The notes: generated from the letters alone by a model not told the origin. Positions 12,640 through 21,929 are shown, counted from the stretch's first letter. The stretch is DNA of 64,000 bases from Ziziphus jujuba (GCF_031755915.1 NC_083383.1:26576501-26640500), one strand, 5' to 3'. A program made the numbers and translations.

Positions 12640-13032
12640 AATCCAATCCAATCCGATCCTGCACCAAACATTGGACAACTAGTCCAACATTCAGTCCAGA
12701 GCTATACCAAACACAGTACTGCACTATTCGATCCTGTCCGATCCTGTCCGATCTGAACCTATCATGTCCGATCCTGTTCGATCCGGACCTATCCTGCATA
12801 CCAAATGCCTTAGTGTCAAAGTCCCCTTTATGGGTAGCTATTTAAACTTTAAAGGGGGCATTTGGTACGCCGGATAGGTCCGAATTGGACAGGATCAGAC
12901 ATGATCGGATAAGATTGGACAGGATAATTAGTGCAATACTATGTTTGGCATAGTTCCAGACTGAATGATGGACTAATTGTACCATGTTTGGTGCGGAATC
13001 GGACTGGATATGACTATTTTGTAATTATATTT
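12640..13032. repeat. Head-to-head inverted pair of Harbinger 3' subterminal regions
   Basis: Bases 12640-12812 (+ orientation, 3' end of element X) and 12854-13032 (- orientation, 3' end of element 1) are inverted copies of about 175 bases, separated by about 41 bases of target repeat. Both contain several copies of a decamer like TCCTGTCCGA or its complement, plus paired phrases GGAC..CTAGTCC and CATTCAGTC(C/T). Such clustered subterminal motifs are the expected binding sites for the Harbinger Myb-like protein or transposase. Confidence 0.75.
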
Positions 13033-13545
13033 TTAATTTAAAAAAAATAAAAATTTTAAAAGTTAAATTTATATGAAAAAAAAATTATTACATCTAATTA
13101 AAGTTGTACATTTATATATTTATATATTTATATATACATGCAAAATATACAAAATTTGTTGTATACACCCACAAATAATATTAATATATAACTTTAGAAA
13201 TAGCTTAAAATTAACTTAAAACATAGTATGCCATAAATAACAATTAATTAAAAATAAATATATTTTAATGGTATGCATAAGACAATTGAATATTTTTTCA
13301 ACCCATAAATTACATAAATATATTGTTTCCAAAACCAATAAAAATAAAATTTTAGTATGGTAAATCATAAATAACAATTATTCACAAATAAAGAAATAAT
13401 TAACAGTATATGTAATTAAGAACTTGTTGATAATATAAGAATATCCATATCCAAATTATACGTATATGTATATAAATTTCACATGTAGCAATTCAAATAA
13501 CAAGTACTACATAAATATAAATATATTGGATTTTACAAGGATAAT

Positions 13546-13863
13546 TTACTTATAAAACAAATAAGTAAATACACTTGTTGATAGCAATCCAAATAAAAAA
13601 CCTACTATAAAACCATTACGCCATTCATTGTTCAATTGAGCATGTGTATGTGCGGTGGTATTTCGTATTAGATTTGCGTCATTATGATTCCGCATCCGTT
13701 GTTCTACATACTCAACATATGCAATTTTAGCTTCTTGGGTTGTATTATATGCTTGATATAAATTATCTCTAAATCCTTGCACTTGTTGATGACATTCAGG
13801 CCAAGAATTATATATCCCTGGTTCTCTACCTTTAAACACAACATAAACTCTTCTCTTTGCCAT
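13546..13863 (-). CDS. Harbinger third ORF: RNase H1-N/viroplasmin-like domain plus C-terminal membrane helix (105 aa)
   Basis: An open frame of 105 codons, 252 bases downstream of the Myb-gene stop and on the same strand. Residues about 5-50 (RRVYVVFKGREPGIY, NSWPECHQQVQGF, then an EAKIAY helix) fit the small Cauli_VI domain found at the N-terminus of RNase H1 and in caulimovirus viroplasmin. The Trp of the SW motif, which stacks on nucleic acid in human RNase H1, is kept (W21), but the FKKF lysine pair corresponds to YQAY. Residues 51-84 are polar and Asn-rich. Residues 85-104 (GFIVGFLFGLLSTSVFTYLF) form one hydrophobic helix ending in Lys, like a tail anchor. A potential splice acceptor (ATATGCAG|GAA) lies 9 bases before the ATG and is conserved in element 2, so the ORF may be the last exon of a spliced transcript. 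Function unknown; RNA or RNA:DNA binding at a membrane is inference only. Confidence 0.8.
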   Translation of the reverse strand: MAKRRVYVVFKGREPGIYNSWPECHQQVQGFRDNLYQAYNTTQEAKIAYVEYVEQRMRNHNDANLIRNTTAHTHAQLNNEWRNGFIVGFLFGLLSTSVFTYLFYK

Positions 13864-14115
13864 TTAATATTCCTGCATATAAGAATACATTATAATATAA
13901 TATAGTAATACAATTAAAAAATCAATAAATCAACTCAATCACGCGCATATGAATATTCTAAAACATAACACATAATCATAAAATTATCCTTACATGCAAA
14001 TTTAGAAACAAACATCCACCACCATACAACAAGTTCATAAGTTTCAAACCTAATTGTTCATAATTATCATCCTCCCATACATAAACAGAAATATGTAGTC
14101 CACTACTTTACTAAA

Positions 14116-15071
14116 TTAGTTATTCAAAAAGTCACGAGCATATGCAATCTTCCCCGCATCCATTTTAATAACCTTAAAAACCTCTATATTCGATGGATCC
14201 GATCTCATTACCTTAGAGATTTTGAGGTTATCACTGGCCTCAAATCCTAACCTGTCAAGCTCCATAGCTAAATATTGTGGATAATAAGCCTCGGATTTTT
14301 CCAACTTTGCAGCCAATTTATCAAATAATTTCTCTGCTGCATTGCCTAACCCGGCTACAATGTCATCGTCCTTCGATCTAGATTTTCGTTTACCTCTTGT
14401 TTGGACTTGTGTATATGGTTCACTACCTCCTCGATTCACAGACATTGGAGAATCGACATTATCAATTGGTTCATTTGCAGTGTCCAGATTTATTTCATTT
14501 ATCATATCAATTGGAGTTTGTGCTCCATGTCCGGTTGTCCGATCCTTCCCAAAAATATTAGCAAGCTTCTTATAAATAGGAAAAGATTTTCCTCTCCAAC
14601 CTTTTGTACTTGGGGCACTCTAAAATACAAAAAGCCAACGTTTAGCGAAGAAAAATTAAATGCTAGATAACAAACTAAAATTGAAATTAACATATATTTT
14701 CAAATAATATTCAAAACCTGCACATATGCTTGCCAAACTTCTTCACTGTCAACCTCCACACATTTAAGAGAGTCATTCCATCCAAATCCACTTTTGTTCA
14801 GCATGTCATATATTATACCATATTGCTTCTTCCACTTTCTCATCTTTGACTCAATATGTGGATTGGCTCGCAGTCTCGAATTAGGACACAGATCAGATAG
14901 TCGCCTCTCAATCATAGTAAGTGTGCCAGGCTTAAATGACCCTGTATCACAACATTGCCCACTAGCTACAGCTTCATCTAAGATAATCAGTAAAGCTTCT
15001 TCCACTCGTTGAGTCCATGTACGCCTAGAGTCACCACCCCTATTATCGTTACTGCTACCTCCAGCTTCCAT
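14116..15071 (-). CDS. Harbinger Myb/SANT-like accessory protein (285 aa)
   Basis: Two exons, 14718-15071 and 14116-14619, in phase with a GT-AG intron, give 285 residues with no stop. Residues about 19-112 form the trihelix-type Myb/SANT-like domain (Myb_DNA-bind_3): TWTQRVEEALLIILDEAV, SFKPGTLTMIERRL, KWKKQYGIIYDML, GFGWND. This is the usual second protein of plant PIF/Harbinger elements, which binds the element ends and brings the transposase into the nucleus. Residues about 119-285 hold WRGKSFPIYKKLANIFGKDR, a nuclear-localisation-like GKRKSRSK, and a C-terminal helical part (AAEKLFDKLAAKLEKSE). Unlike the transposase next to it, this gene has no visible lesion. The start was chosen as the first ATG before the Gly/Ser/Asn-rich leader and TWTQ; the matching position in element 2 is also ATG. 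Confidence 0.88.
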
Positions 15072-15247
15072 TGCTATTTATGTAAAAATTCCATGATTCC
15101 AAAAATACCATAAAAATATGAATTTAATAACAAATAATAAAAATCTCATACGTTATATTTAATATAATGTAGTCTTCATACAAAAGATGCAACAAACACC
15201 ATAAAATTAAACAGTTACAAAATTATATAAATCATAACAATCAACTA

Positions 15248-16576
15248 TTAACCACGACGACTTCTCCATTCATCAAACATATGCCTAGCTAACTCATTTC
15301 TCCAATTAGTCCATTGATCCGAAGAACCAATTGATCCAATAATATCTTCATCCCCACTTATGTCAGCATCGTTACTCATATCAAACTCAGCTTCTCCAGG
15401 ATCAAGTGCCATTTCTCTCCTAATAAGATTATGTATCAAACAACATGCAGTAATTATCTTAATTTGGGTTGAAATTGGATAGAACGATGGACTTCTTAAA
15501 ATTGCCTATCGCATTTTTAGAACCCCAAAACATCTTTCTATTATATTTCTAGCAGATGCATGCTTCATATTGAAATACTCTTCATGATTTGCAGGTGCAC
15601 AACCATCTCTCCATTCAGAAAGATGATATTTTGTTCCCCTATATGGTGCAAGAAATCCTTCACCATTAGTGTAACCAGCATCCACTAAATAATAATAACC
15701 TAACACAGAAAAATGGCTCCTATTAGATAACGTAATGTTAGTCCACTACAATATAAACTTTAAGAATTGCTCTTACCGGTGGGTACTTTTAATCCATTTG
15801 GCCTACTTAATGCATCTCGAAGTACTCTTGAGTCTGAAGCGGAACCTTCCATATTTGGGTTACATACACCTAAGACATTTGTGGTTATCTCACCCTTCCT
15901 GGTTCGATATCTCGGCTTATCGATTTCGGGTACATTAACCTTAATATAAGTTCCATCTAATGCTCCCAAACAATTCTAGGTCACAAACAAAATTAGTTAC
16001 ATAAGATATTGCCACATATATCTACGAATTAAATAAAGTAACCAAATTAATTGATTAACATACCTTAAATATTTTCCATTTATCATCCGAATAATTATCT
16101 GACACAGGTTCAGGATGCCTCAACAATGTCCCATGTAAACATAACACTCCATTCAACACTGAATTGAAATATCTACTGACTGTTTCCCCCGATCTATTGA
16201 ATCTAGTGATAATTGTACGGTTCTTTGTATGATGAGCAATTATATGCAAAAATATGCACACTTGCTCTTCCAATGTAACAGTACCATCTCTTTTAACATA
16301 TCCATCATGGCGTAATAACTGACATAAAATACCAAATGTTCTCCTATCCATCCTAAGTTGACTAATACAGTTAACATCATTGTCCAACAAACTAGTTACA
16401 AAAGACGAACGCAACTCTGCAGTCCTATTTATTCGATTCCTAACACCTCTATCATTTCTCAATCGCATTGCTACATACATGTACATAAACCCGACAACTA
16501 TAAAGCATGTACAAAAATATTCTAATGCCTTATCATTTGGAAGCATCAATAATGCAGCTAATTTTCTTCTATCCAT
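15248..16576 (-). pseudogene. PIF/Harbinger DDE transposase (DDE_Tnp_4), one nonsense codon and a short deletion
   Basis: Three exons on the minus strand (16064-16576, 15777-15975, 15248-15699), in phase, 387 codons. The N-terminal helix-turn-helix-like part has RMDRRTFGILCQLL and EQVCIFLHIIAHH. The catalytic DDE residues are all present: D in [11 protein letters not shown] in YYLVDAGYTNGEG, E in NIIERCFGVLK. Two lesions are visible. TAG at 15506-15508 replaces the Trp codon of the KxRW motif (element 2 keeps TGG there). The segment between CNPNM and [10 protein letters not shown] lacks about 9 residues that the family normally has (the LPGW region). The TAG is one G-to-A change from TGG and could be recent. 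The start ATG (MDRRKL) corresponds to MERRKV in element 2; the open frame extends upstream but is a poly-Phe run. Confidence 0.9.
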
Positions 16577-16841
16577 ATTCACTACAAAAAAGAAAAAATA
16601 AAAAAAACAATAAAAACAAAACAAACATAACATTTTAATGTACAAAAAAATTATAATTTACAAAAATATATCTTGGATGAAAATTAGTAAGACTTCTAAT
16701 AATTATAGTAAAAGTAATAATCCCGAGTACAACTAAATATTCAAATAAATATATTACATTAATCAAAATGACAGATGAACATTAATCAAAGAACTAATAA
16801 ATTTTTTTTAATTTTTGGCTAAAAAAAATAATCCCCATTTC

Positions 16842-17048
16842 AATGCCAAGGAATGCTTAACCACCGAAGAAAGGGATCATGTGGAAGCACATGAGGCTGT
16901 TGGAGAAAACAAATTCGATTCAAAAGGGGAGGACAAATTAAAAGAGAAGGATAGAAAGAGGAAACATGTGAAGCACCGAGATTGGGGAGAAAGAGATAAG
17001 GAAAGAAATGATCGTAGGAGCAGTGTGTTGTATAATATATATGGCTAG
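16842..17048 (+). pseudogene. Highly charged ORF fragment inside the 5' region of element 1, possibly captured host exon
   Basis: On the strand opposite to the transposon genes, a frame of about 70 codons is rich in Glu, Lys, Arg and Asp (EERDHVEAHEAVGENKF, KEKDRKRKHVKHRDWGERDK) and ends after SSVLYNIYG. Its base composition and codon choice differ from the AT-rich DNA around it. The composition recalls the charged tails of splicing-related proteins, but I could not identify the source gene. No convincing splice sites or partner exons were seen. It could be an exon captured by the transposon. Confidence 0.35.
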
Positions 17049-19268
17049 TATAAAATTAACATTGATGCTATTAGATCGAATGTGGAGGAATTAATAGTCA
17101 CCAAGCTAAAAAAAAAAAGAAAATATTTGTCTGGCCAAATAGCATCGATCCAGAACTAACATATTAAACAAGGAACATATATATGCATAATCCACGGAAG
17201 AAACTACAGTTTATTCTTCACATATAAGGTTATCATATCCCATATGATTTGTTTGAAAACATTGGTGAAAGAATGTATATTATGCAGCTAGAAAACTATA
17301 TTCACTCACAGACCTCACTTTATAATTATATTATCTGCCTTTGTTTTTTTATCATTAATGTTAGCTAGAGATTTTAAAATACAAAACAGATTTTCCAGCT
17401 GCTATTATTCACTAAGGATAATTCATACACCTTGCTTTCGGAATAAAAAATATACAAATATGGTAACCATGTCTTTGAAGCTAGTGCAGAGCAGAGCTAG
17501 GAATGTCCCCAGGAGGGGGTCATATGTTATAAATATAAATACTTAGAAATTGTGGGATAAATATATATTTATGCTTTTAAAAAAACAAAAAATTAATGAA
17601 CATTATAAATAAAAGAAATGTTAATTGAATTTTTACAATAATTTTATATGAAAGAACATTTGGATGATACGTTTTTTAGAACATCATACAAATTTTTCAT
17701 TATTTGGATGGATTATTAAGATATAAATAATAATGTTACAGGATGTATTTATCTTAGATAAACGAAAGATTTCTAGATCTAATTTTATCTTTCTCTGTTT
17801 CTCTAGCATGATGTGGCTACACTTATTTTTATTTTCCATATTAAATTTAAAAGCAATGCATTCAAAGGATAAATTGCAGTAAACTAATAACATAAAAAAA
17901 AAAAACAGTACAGTCTAATCAATGAATGTTAAAAAGAGAAAGAAAAATATGTTAGAAATACATTGACAATCATATCTGTAGGTTGATAGCTGCATACCTC
18001 AACTTTAGATAACGACTTTTGTTGGCTAATTGATTTCCAAGTTCACTCAACTCTGATACAGAATCAGCATTCACAGCCTACGCATAGAAGGACAAGTCCA
18101 ACATTAACAATGTATAAACTTGACATGACTGTACACTAAGCATTGTACATATGGAAGAAGAAATAAAATTGCAGAAAAAAACAATGGCAGATGGAAGGAG
18201 AAGAAGAAGGACGAAGATGAAGAATGAAGAAGGAGAAATTTTTTCTACAAATATATATTAGCAGATTGAAGAAGAAGAAGAAATAAAATGGCAAAAAAAA
18301 TAAAATGGAGGCCTTCTTCAACAATATGTATTAGCAGATTGAAGAAGAACATATATATGCATAAACACTAGAATATTCATATGTATCGGTAATCTGCTCT
18401 TATACTTCAAGTAAAAGCAACCCCTTTCAAGAGTAGAGATTCTATTAGAAAAGTTCCCTGATGAGTATAGATTCTTTTGACAAGTTCCATCAAGTGTAAT
18501 GATAAAAACAAAATAAGATTACATGTAGGACCGATTCTGAGGAGAGGGAGAGATTGGGGTAAAGGTCCATGGCAAGGAAAATACCACAATTTCATTGCAG
18601 CTGGATCCCACCAACTACTTGAAAATCTTAAATAAGGCCCTTACCACTTTATAGACCGCCATACTTAAATTAAGATAGTGTAACTGCTAACTTTCATCCA
18701 ACAAGATGAAACAAAGTTCCAAATATCACACTAAAGTCTGATCCAATCTAGTCTACGCTGTTCTAAACATGTATGGATAAATTCACACACATGATCCAAT
18801 TCAACGTTAAATACGTGAAGCCTATATACATGGATACACATAATGAGGGTATACGGAAAAGACAAAAGATGATAATAAGGCATAAAATTAGACTCTATGT
18901 AAACCATATATATATATATATATATTAAAGAAAAAATCATAATGCCATGTCGAAATTTTGTCGTAAAAACTCTCTAACAAAAATTTAGGCCCTTTTTAAG
19001 TCATCATTATTTCGTTTGTGAAAAATAAATCCGCATTTAATTTCTCAAAACATCAAATTCACCTACCATAACCAAACCACCATGCAGGGCAATTAAAAGA
19101 CATCACCATAATAATAATAATAATAATAATATTCGCAAAATGAAGGCTCAACAGCTAAATTGTAAAGCACCCAGAATCAAAAACCATACATTTAACATGA
19201 CATCAACTCTAAATTCCAACAATAACAGCCATTGCCATTGCCATCGCAGCCATAAGACAAAAATTGTC
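17049..19268. other. AT-rich non-coding 5' region of element 1
   Basis: No coding signal. It holds an outlying diverged copy of the GAA-rich repeat (about 18150-18350) and a (TA)n run near 18907-18926. It lies between the transposase start and the 5' end of the element, so it may include 5' UTR introns. Confidence 0.4.
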
Positions 19269-19780
19269 CTACCAGATTGAAGAAGAAGAAGAAATAAAAT
19301 GGCAAAAAAAAAAAAAAAAAACAATGCCAGATCGAAGGAGAACAGAGAACGAAGAAGAAGAAGACGAAGAATAAGAAATTTTTTCTACACATTTGTACTC
19401 CCAGATTGAAGAAGAAGAAGAAATAAAATGGCAAAAAAAAAAAAAAACAATGCCAGATCGAAGGAGAACAGAGAACAAAGAAGAAGAAGAAGAAGAATAA
19501 GAAATTTTTTCTACACATTTGTACTCCCAGGTTGAAGAAGAAGAAGAAATAAAATGGCAAAAAAAAAAAAAAAAAAACAATGCCAGATTGAAGGAGAAGA
19601 AGAACGAAGAAGAAGAAGAAGAAGAAGAAATTTTATCTATAGTGCCCTACCAGATTGAAGAAGAAGAAGAAATAAAATGGCAAAAAAAAAAAAAAACAAA
19701 ACAATGCCAGATCGAAGAGAAGAACGAAGAAGAAGATATTTTTTCCTCCAGATTTGTACTACCAGATCGAAAATAAAATT
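19269..19780. repeat. GAA-rich minisatellite, about four units of about 125 bp
   Basis: Units begin near 19271, 19400, 19527 and 19649 with CAGATTGAAGAAGAAGAAG, then AATAAAATGGC, a poly-A run, AATGCCAGATCGAAGGAGAA, another GAA run and GAAATTTTTTCTACA. The long ORFs on both strands here, rich in Phe/Ser or Glu/Lys, are by-products of the repeat. A GAA-rich tail continues to about 20040. Confidence 0.85.
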
Positions 19781-20040
19781 GCAGACAAAAACAAATTGCC
19801 AGATCGAAGAACAAGACAAACGAAGAAGAAAAATATGGCCCGAAGGAAATAAATGAAAAACGAAGAAGAAGAACAATGTAGATGAAGAAGAAGAAGAACG
19901 AGAACAGAGAAGAAGAAAAAGAAAAAGTCTTTTCTGGCAGATCAAAAAAGAGGAATATGGGCAGATCTAATAAAAAAGAAATAAACTGAAACATGAAGAA
20001 GAAGAAGCAGACAAACAATAAGAAGAGAAAGAAGAAGGCA

Positions 20041-20284
20041 AACTCACAGATTCAAGAAGAAGAACACTAGAGCTTGATCTGGGCAGAGGCACGCGAGAGA
20101 CACCAGCAACGCCTTCGATGAGCTCCGGACAGAAACTTGACCTAGGGGGAAGGACGGGTCAGCTTAATCCTCCTCTCGGGGGATTATTTTACTGTAGCGG
20201 CTAACTTATCCGCTTCTTCATTTGTTCCTTCCAAACACCGGATTGGGACACAATCCTATCCAATCCGGTGAAACAAACACGCCC
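20041..20284 (-). repeat. 5' terminal region of Harbinger element 1
   Basis: Read on the minus strand from 20284: GGGCGTGTTTGTTTCACCGG, then ATTGTGTCCCAATCCGGTGTTTGGAAGG in two blocks, then a GC-richer stretch. The order of boxes matches 9459 on and 30005 on. It should hold the promoter for the transposon genes. Confidence 0.7.
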
Positions 20285-20287
20285 TAA

Positions 20288-21255
20288 GAGGGTAACAATA
20301 AATCTATGAGAGCATCTCATGCGTTTTGATGGGCACGATCTTCACAATGAGACAGGCATAAAGCATACTAGTATTCAAAACACATATGCAATCATAATAG
20401 GAGTATAGGTTTCAAGAAGGAAGAAAAAATTTAAGAACTCATGTTTTAAACAAAAGGATGACGATATTATTAGTTTTCTGATAATAAAAAACAAAGGAAA
20501 CCTCTCCTTATGAAGACTGAGAAGGAGGAAAATGACAAACTAGCCTAACGTAGAGGAATATGCTTTTACGACCCATAAATACATCACTAAACTGAGGAAT
20601 TTGCTTTTACAACTCATACACACATTATTAAGCTGAGGAATTTGCTTTGTACGTAAAACATTTTAACAAAAGAATGAGTACCAAAGCTATTCTGTGACAG
20701 GGATAAGATGTAATTGGTGTAATTTTCAGAGTCAATGGAGGAATCATATAGATTGGCCCACCAAGGTTTGGTAGGTGATTCTTACATATGAGGAAGCGAG
20801 TCAATCTCTATATTATGAGGGTAAGTCATTTGGATTTGTTCATGTTCTTATGAATCCTAAGAATCTTGGAAAGCATTTAGAAAATCTTGTTCCATGGAGA
20901 TCTCCATTGGTGTGAGATCTAGTTGTGGAATTGTTAGAAGACTTGAAACTCTTGAAACAACCTTTTCATCTGACATGTCACCAGCTTGTGTGGTAATTAT
21001 ATCATCTTAAGGAGGATTATAGTTGTTAAGTTTGTAAACAAACTTCGCTAATGCTGCCTTGATTGTATATGAAGTGTCTCAAAAAGTTGTGTTCCATTCA
21101 AAAGCAGTATTTTGGGACCAAAATAGGTTTGGCAATGTGGTTACAGAAATATGGCATGTTTACCATGAAAATGGATGTGACCTTTTGAGCATATTCTATA
21201 TAAATTTTCCAAAAGTTATTTTCCCCTATTATCCTTCGACATGTTTTATCCAATA
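20288..21255. repeat. Copy of the repeat module also at 37292-38430, split by Harbinger insertions
   Basis: The reverse complement of this stretch aligns through most of its length with about 37430-38320, including the CATAAGG/TATAAGG box, AAATCTTGTTCCATGGA, and the coding-like stretch WDQNR..NVV.EIW.VY.ENG (plus strand at 21108-21180). The module's continuation lies on the other side of element 1 (12813-12852) and probably left of 9459. It abuts pararetroviral DNA at about 21256. I could not assign the coding-like frame to a known protein. Confidence 0.6.
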
Positions 21256-21387
21256 GGAAATATTTTATCCTTTGGCACAAATAAAGAGAAGTTCTTATTG
21301 AAGTTCCTTGTAGTTTAGAGGTACTTTTTAGGACAATGAATATAATTTCGGCATTTGTACAAAAGCATTGAACTGGTTATGGAATTT

Positions 21388-21491
21388 AAATCCTTTGGGA
21401 AGGATTTATAGCTTTCTTGCTTCGGAACATACATCCATATTTAAATCCTTTGGGAAGGATTTATAGTTTTCTTGCTTGGGAACATACATCC
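21388..21491. repeat. 52-bp tandem duplication inside pararetrovirus copy A
   Basis: ATTTAAATCCTTTGGGAAGG and the following 30 bases, through CTTGCTT(C/G)GGAACATACATCCA, occur twice back to back with two or three differences. Copy B has a single version near 27850-27900. Confidence 0.85.
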
Positions 21492-21929
21492 ATCCCAACA
21501 AGGATGTCTTTCATTAGAAGTCAAAAACCTAGAACCTTTGTCCATATAATATAGTTAAAAAAGAACTTGACTTTAATTAGGGTTTAGTAGTAAAGTCTGA
21601 CCTTATCCTCTGCACCTTGAAACTATTCCTTATGAGGAACCCAAAATTGTTTCGAAAGAATATTTGGATTCATCATGGTTTTGTGGGCCCTGTGTCCATA
21701 TACACAATGACTTCAATTAGTGTTGCATATTTTTTGTAGGACTTGCATTTAGACCTTTGGTGTTGGTATCATACTCATGCTGAATGCTTTCTTAATAGAT
21801 CTATCTTTTACTAGTGTAGCCATGAATGTAACAAGCTCTTCTTCTTCTTTCCTTGTGTATTCTATGATGGCAAAAATAGTATCCTCATCTTACTCACTAT
21901 GTTATGAGAATACTAATTCTAGGTCTACT

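Larger units (their letters stand above)
9459..12812 (+). mobile_element. Harbinger-type unit (element X) enclosing a PPR gene
   Basis: The left end GGGGGTGTTTGTTACTTGGG (9459 on) and about 230 bases after it resemble the 5' ends of element 2 (30005 on) and of element 1 (read leftward from 20284). Shared order: GTGTTTG, TGGCAGGA or similar, a GTCCC box, GGTGTTTGG, then GGGTCA(C/T)TTTTGTCC. The right end (12640-12812) matches the 3' ends of elements 1 and 2: ACCAAACAT, GGACAACTAGTCCA, CATTCAGTCC, ACCAAACACA, ending TACCAAATGCC followed by TTA. The flanks (about 9430-9458 and 12813-12852) both match the empty repeat copy near 38320-38400. About 30 bases of the target are missing and there is no TTA on the left, so the left boundary is decayed or was deleted. 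The unit has no transposase, and its only gene is the PPR sequence. Confidence 0.55.
12853..20284 (-). mobile_element. PIF/Harbinger DNA transposon, element 1 (about 7.4 kb)
   Basis: Ends: the left end AGGGGGCATTTGGTACGCC and the complement of the right end, GGGCGTGTTTGTTTCACC, are imperfect terminal inverted repeats. The TAA at 12850-12852 and the TAA at 20285-20287 are the expected 3-base target duplication. An unoccupied paralogous site at about 38310-38350 aligns with both flanks (…GTTAC… and …TTTAAATAGCTACCCATAAAG versus TTTAAATGGCTAACCATAAAG), which confirms the boundaries. In transcription order on the minus strand it carries transposase (15248-16576), Myb/SANT-like protein (14116-15071) and a third ORF (13546-13863). 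A long 5' region (16577-20284) holds a charged host-like ORF fragment and a GAA-rich minisatellite. The transposase has one nonsense codon and a short deletion, so the element is probably not autonomous, but its other two genes are open. Confidence 0.9.

Noticed and set aside
13546..13863. Idea that the third ORF is a piece of the nearby pararetrovirus viroplasmin gene
   Set aside because: It occurs in both Harbinger elements at the same position and orientation inside their TIRs, so it belongs to the transposon; the viral relics show no such ORF.
19192..20018. Long Phe/Ser-rich and Glu/Lys-rich ORFs on both strands
   Set aside because: They are translations of the GAA/TTC minisatellite, open in several frames at once, with no domain content.
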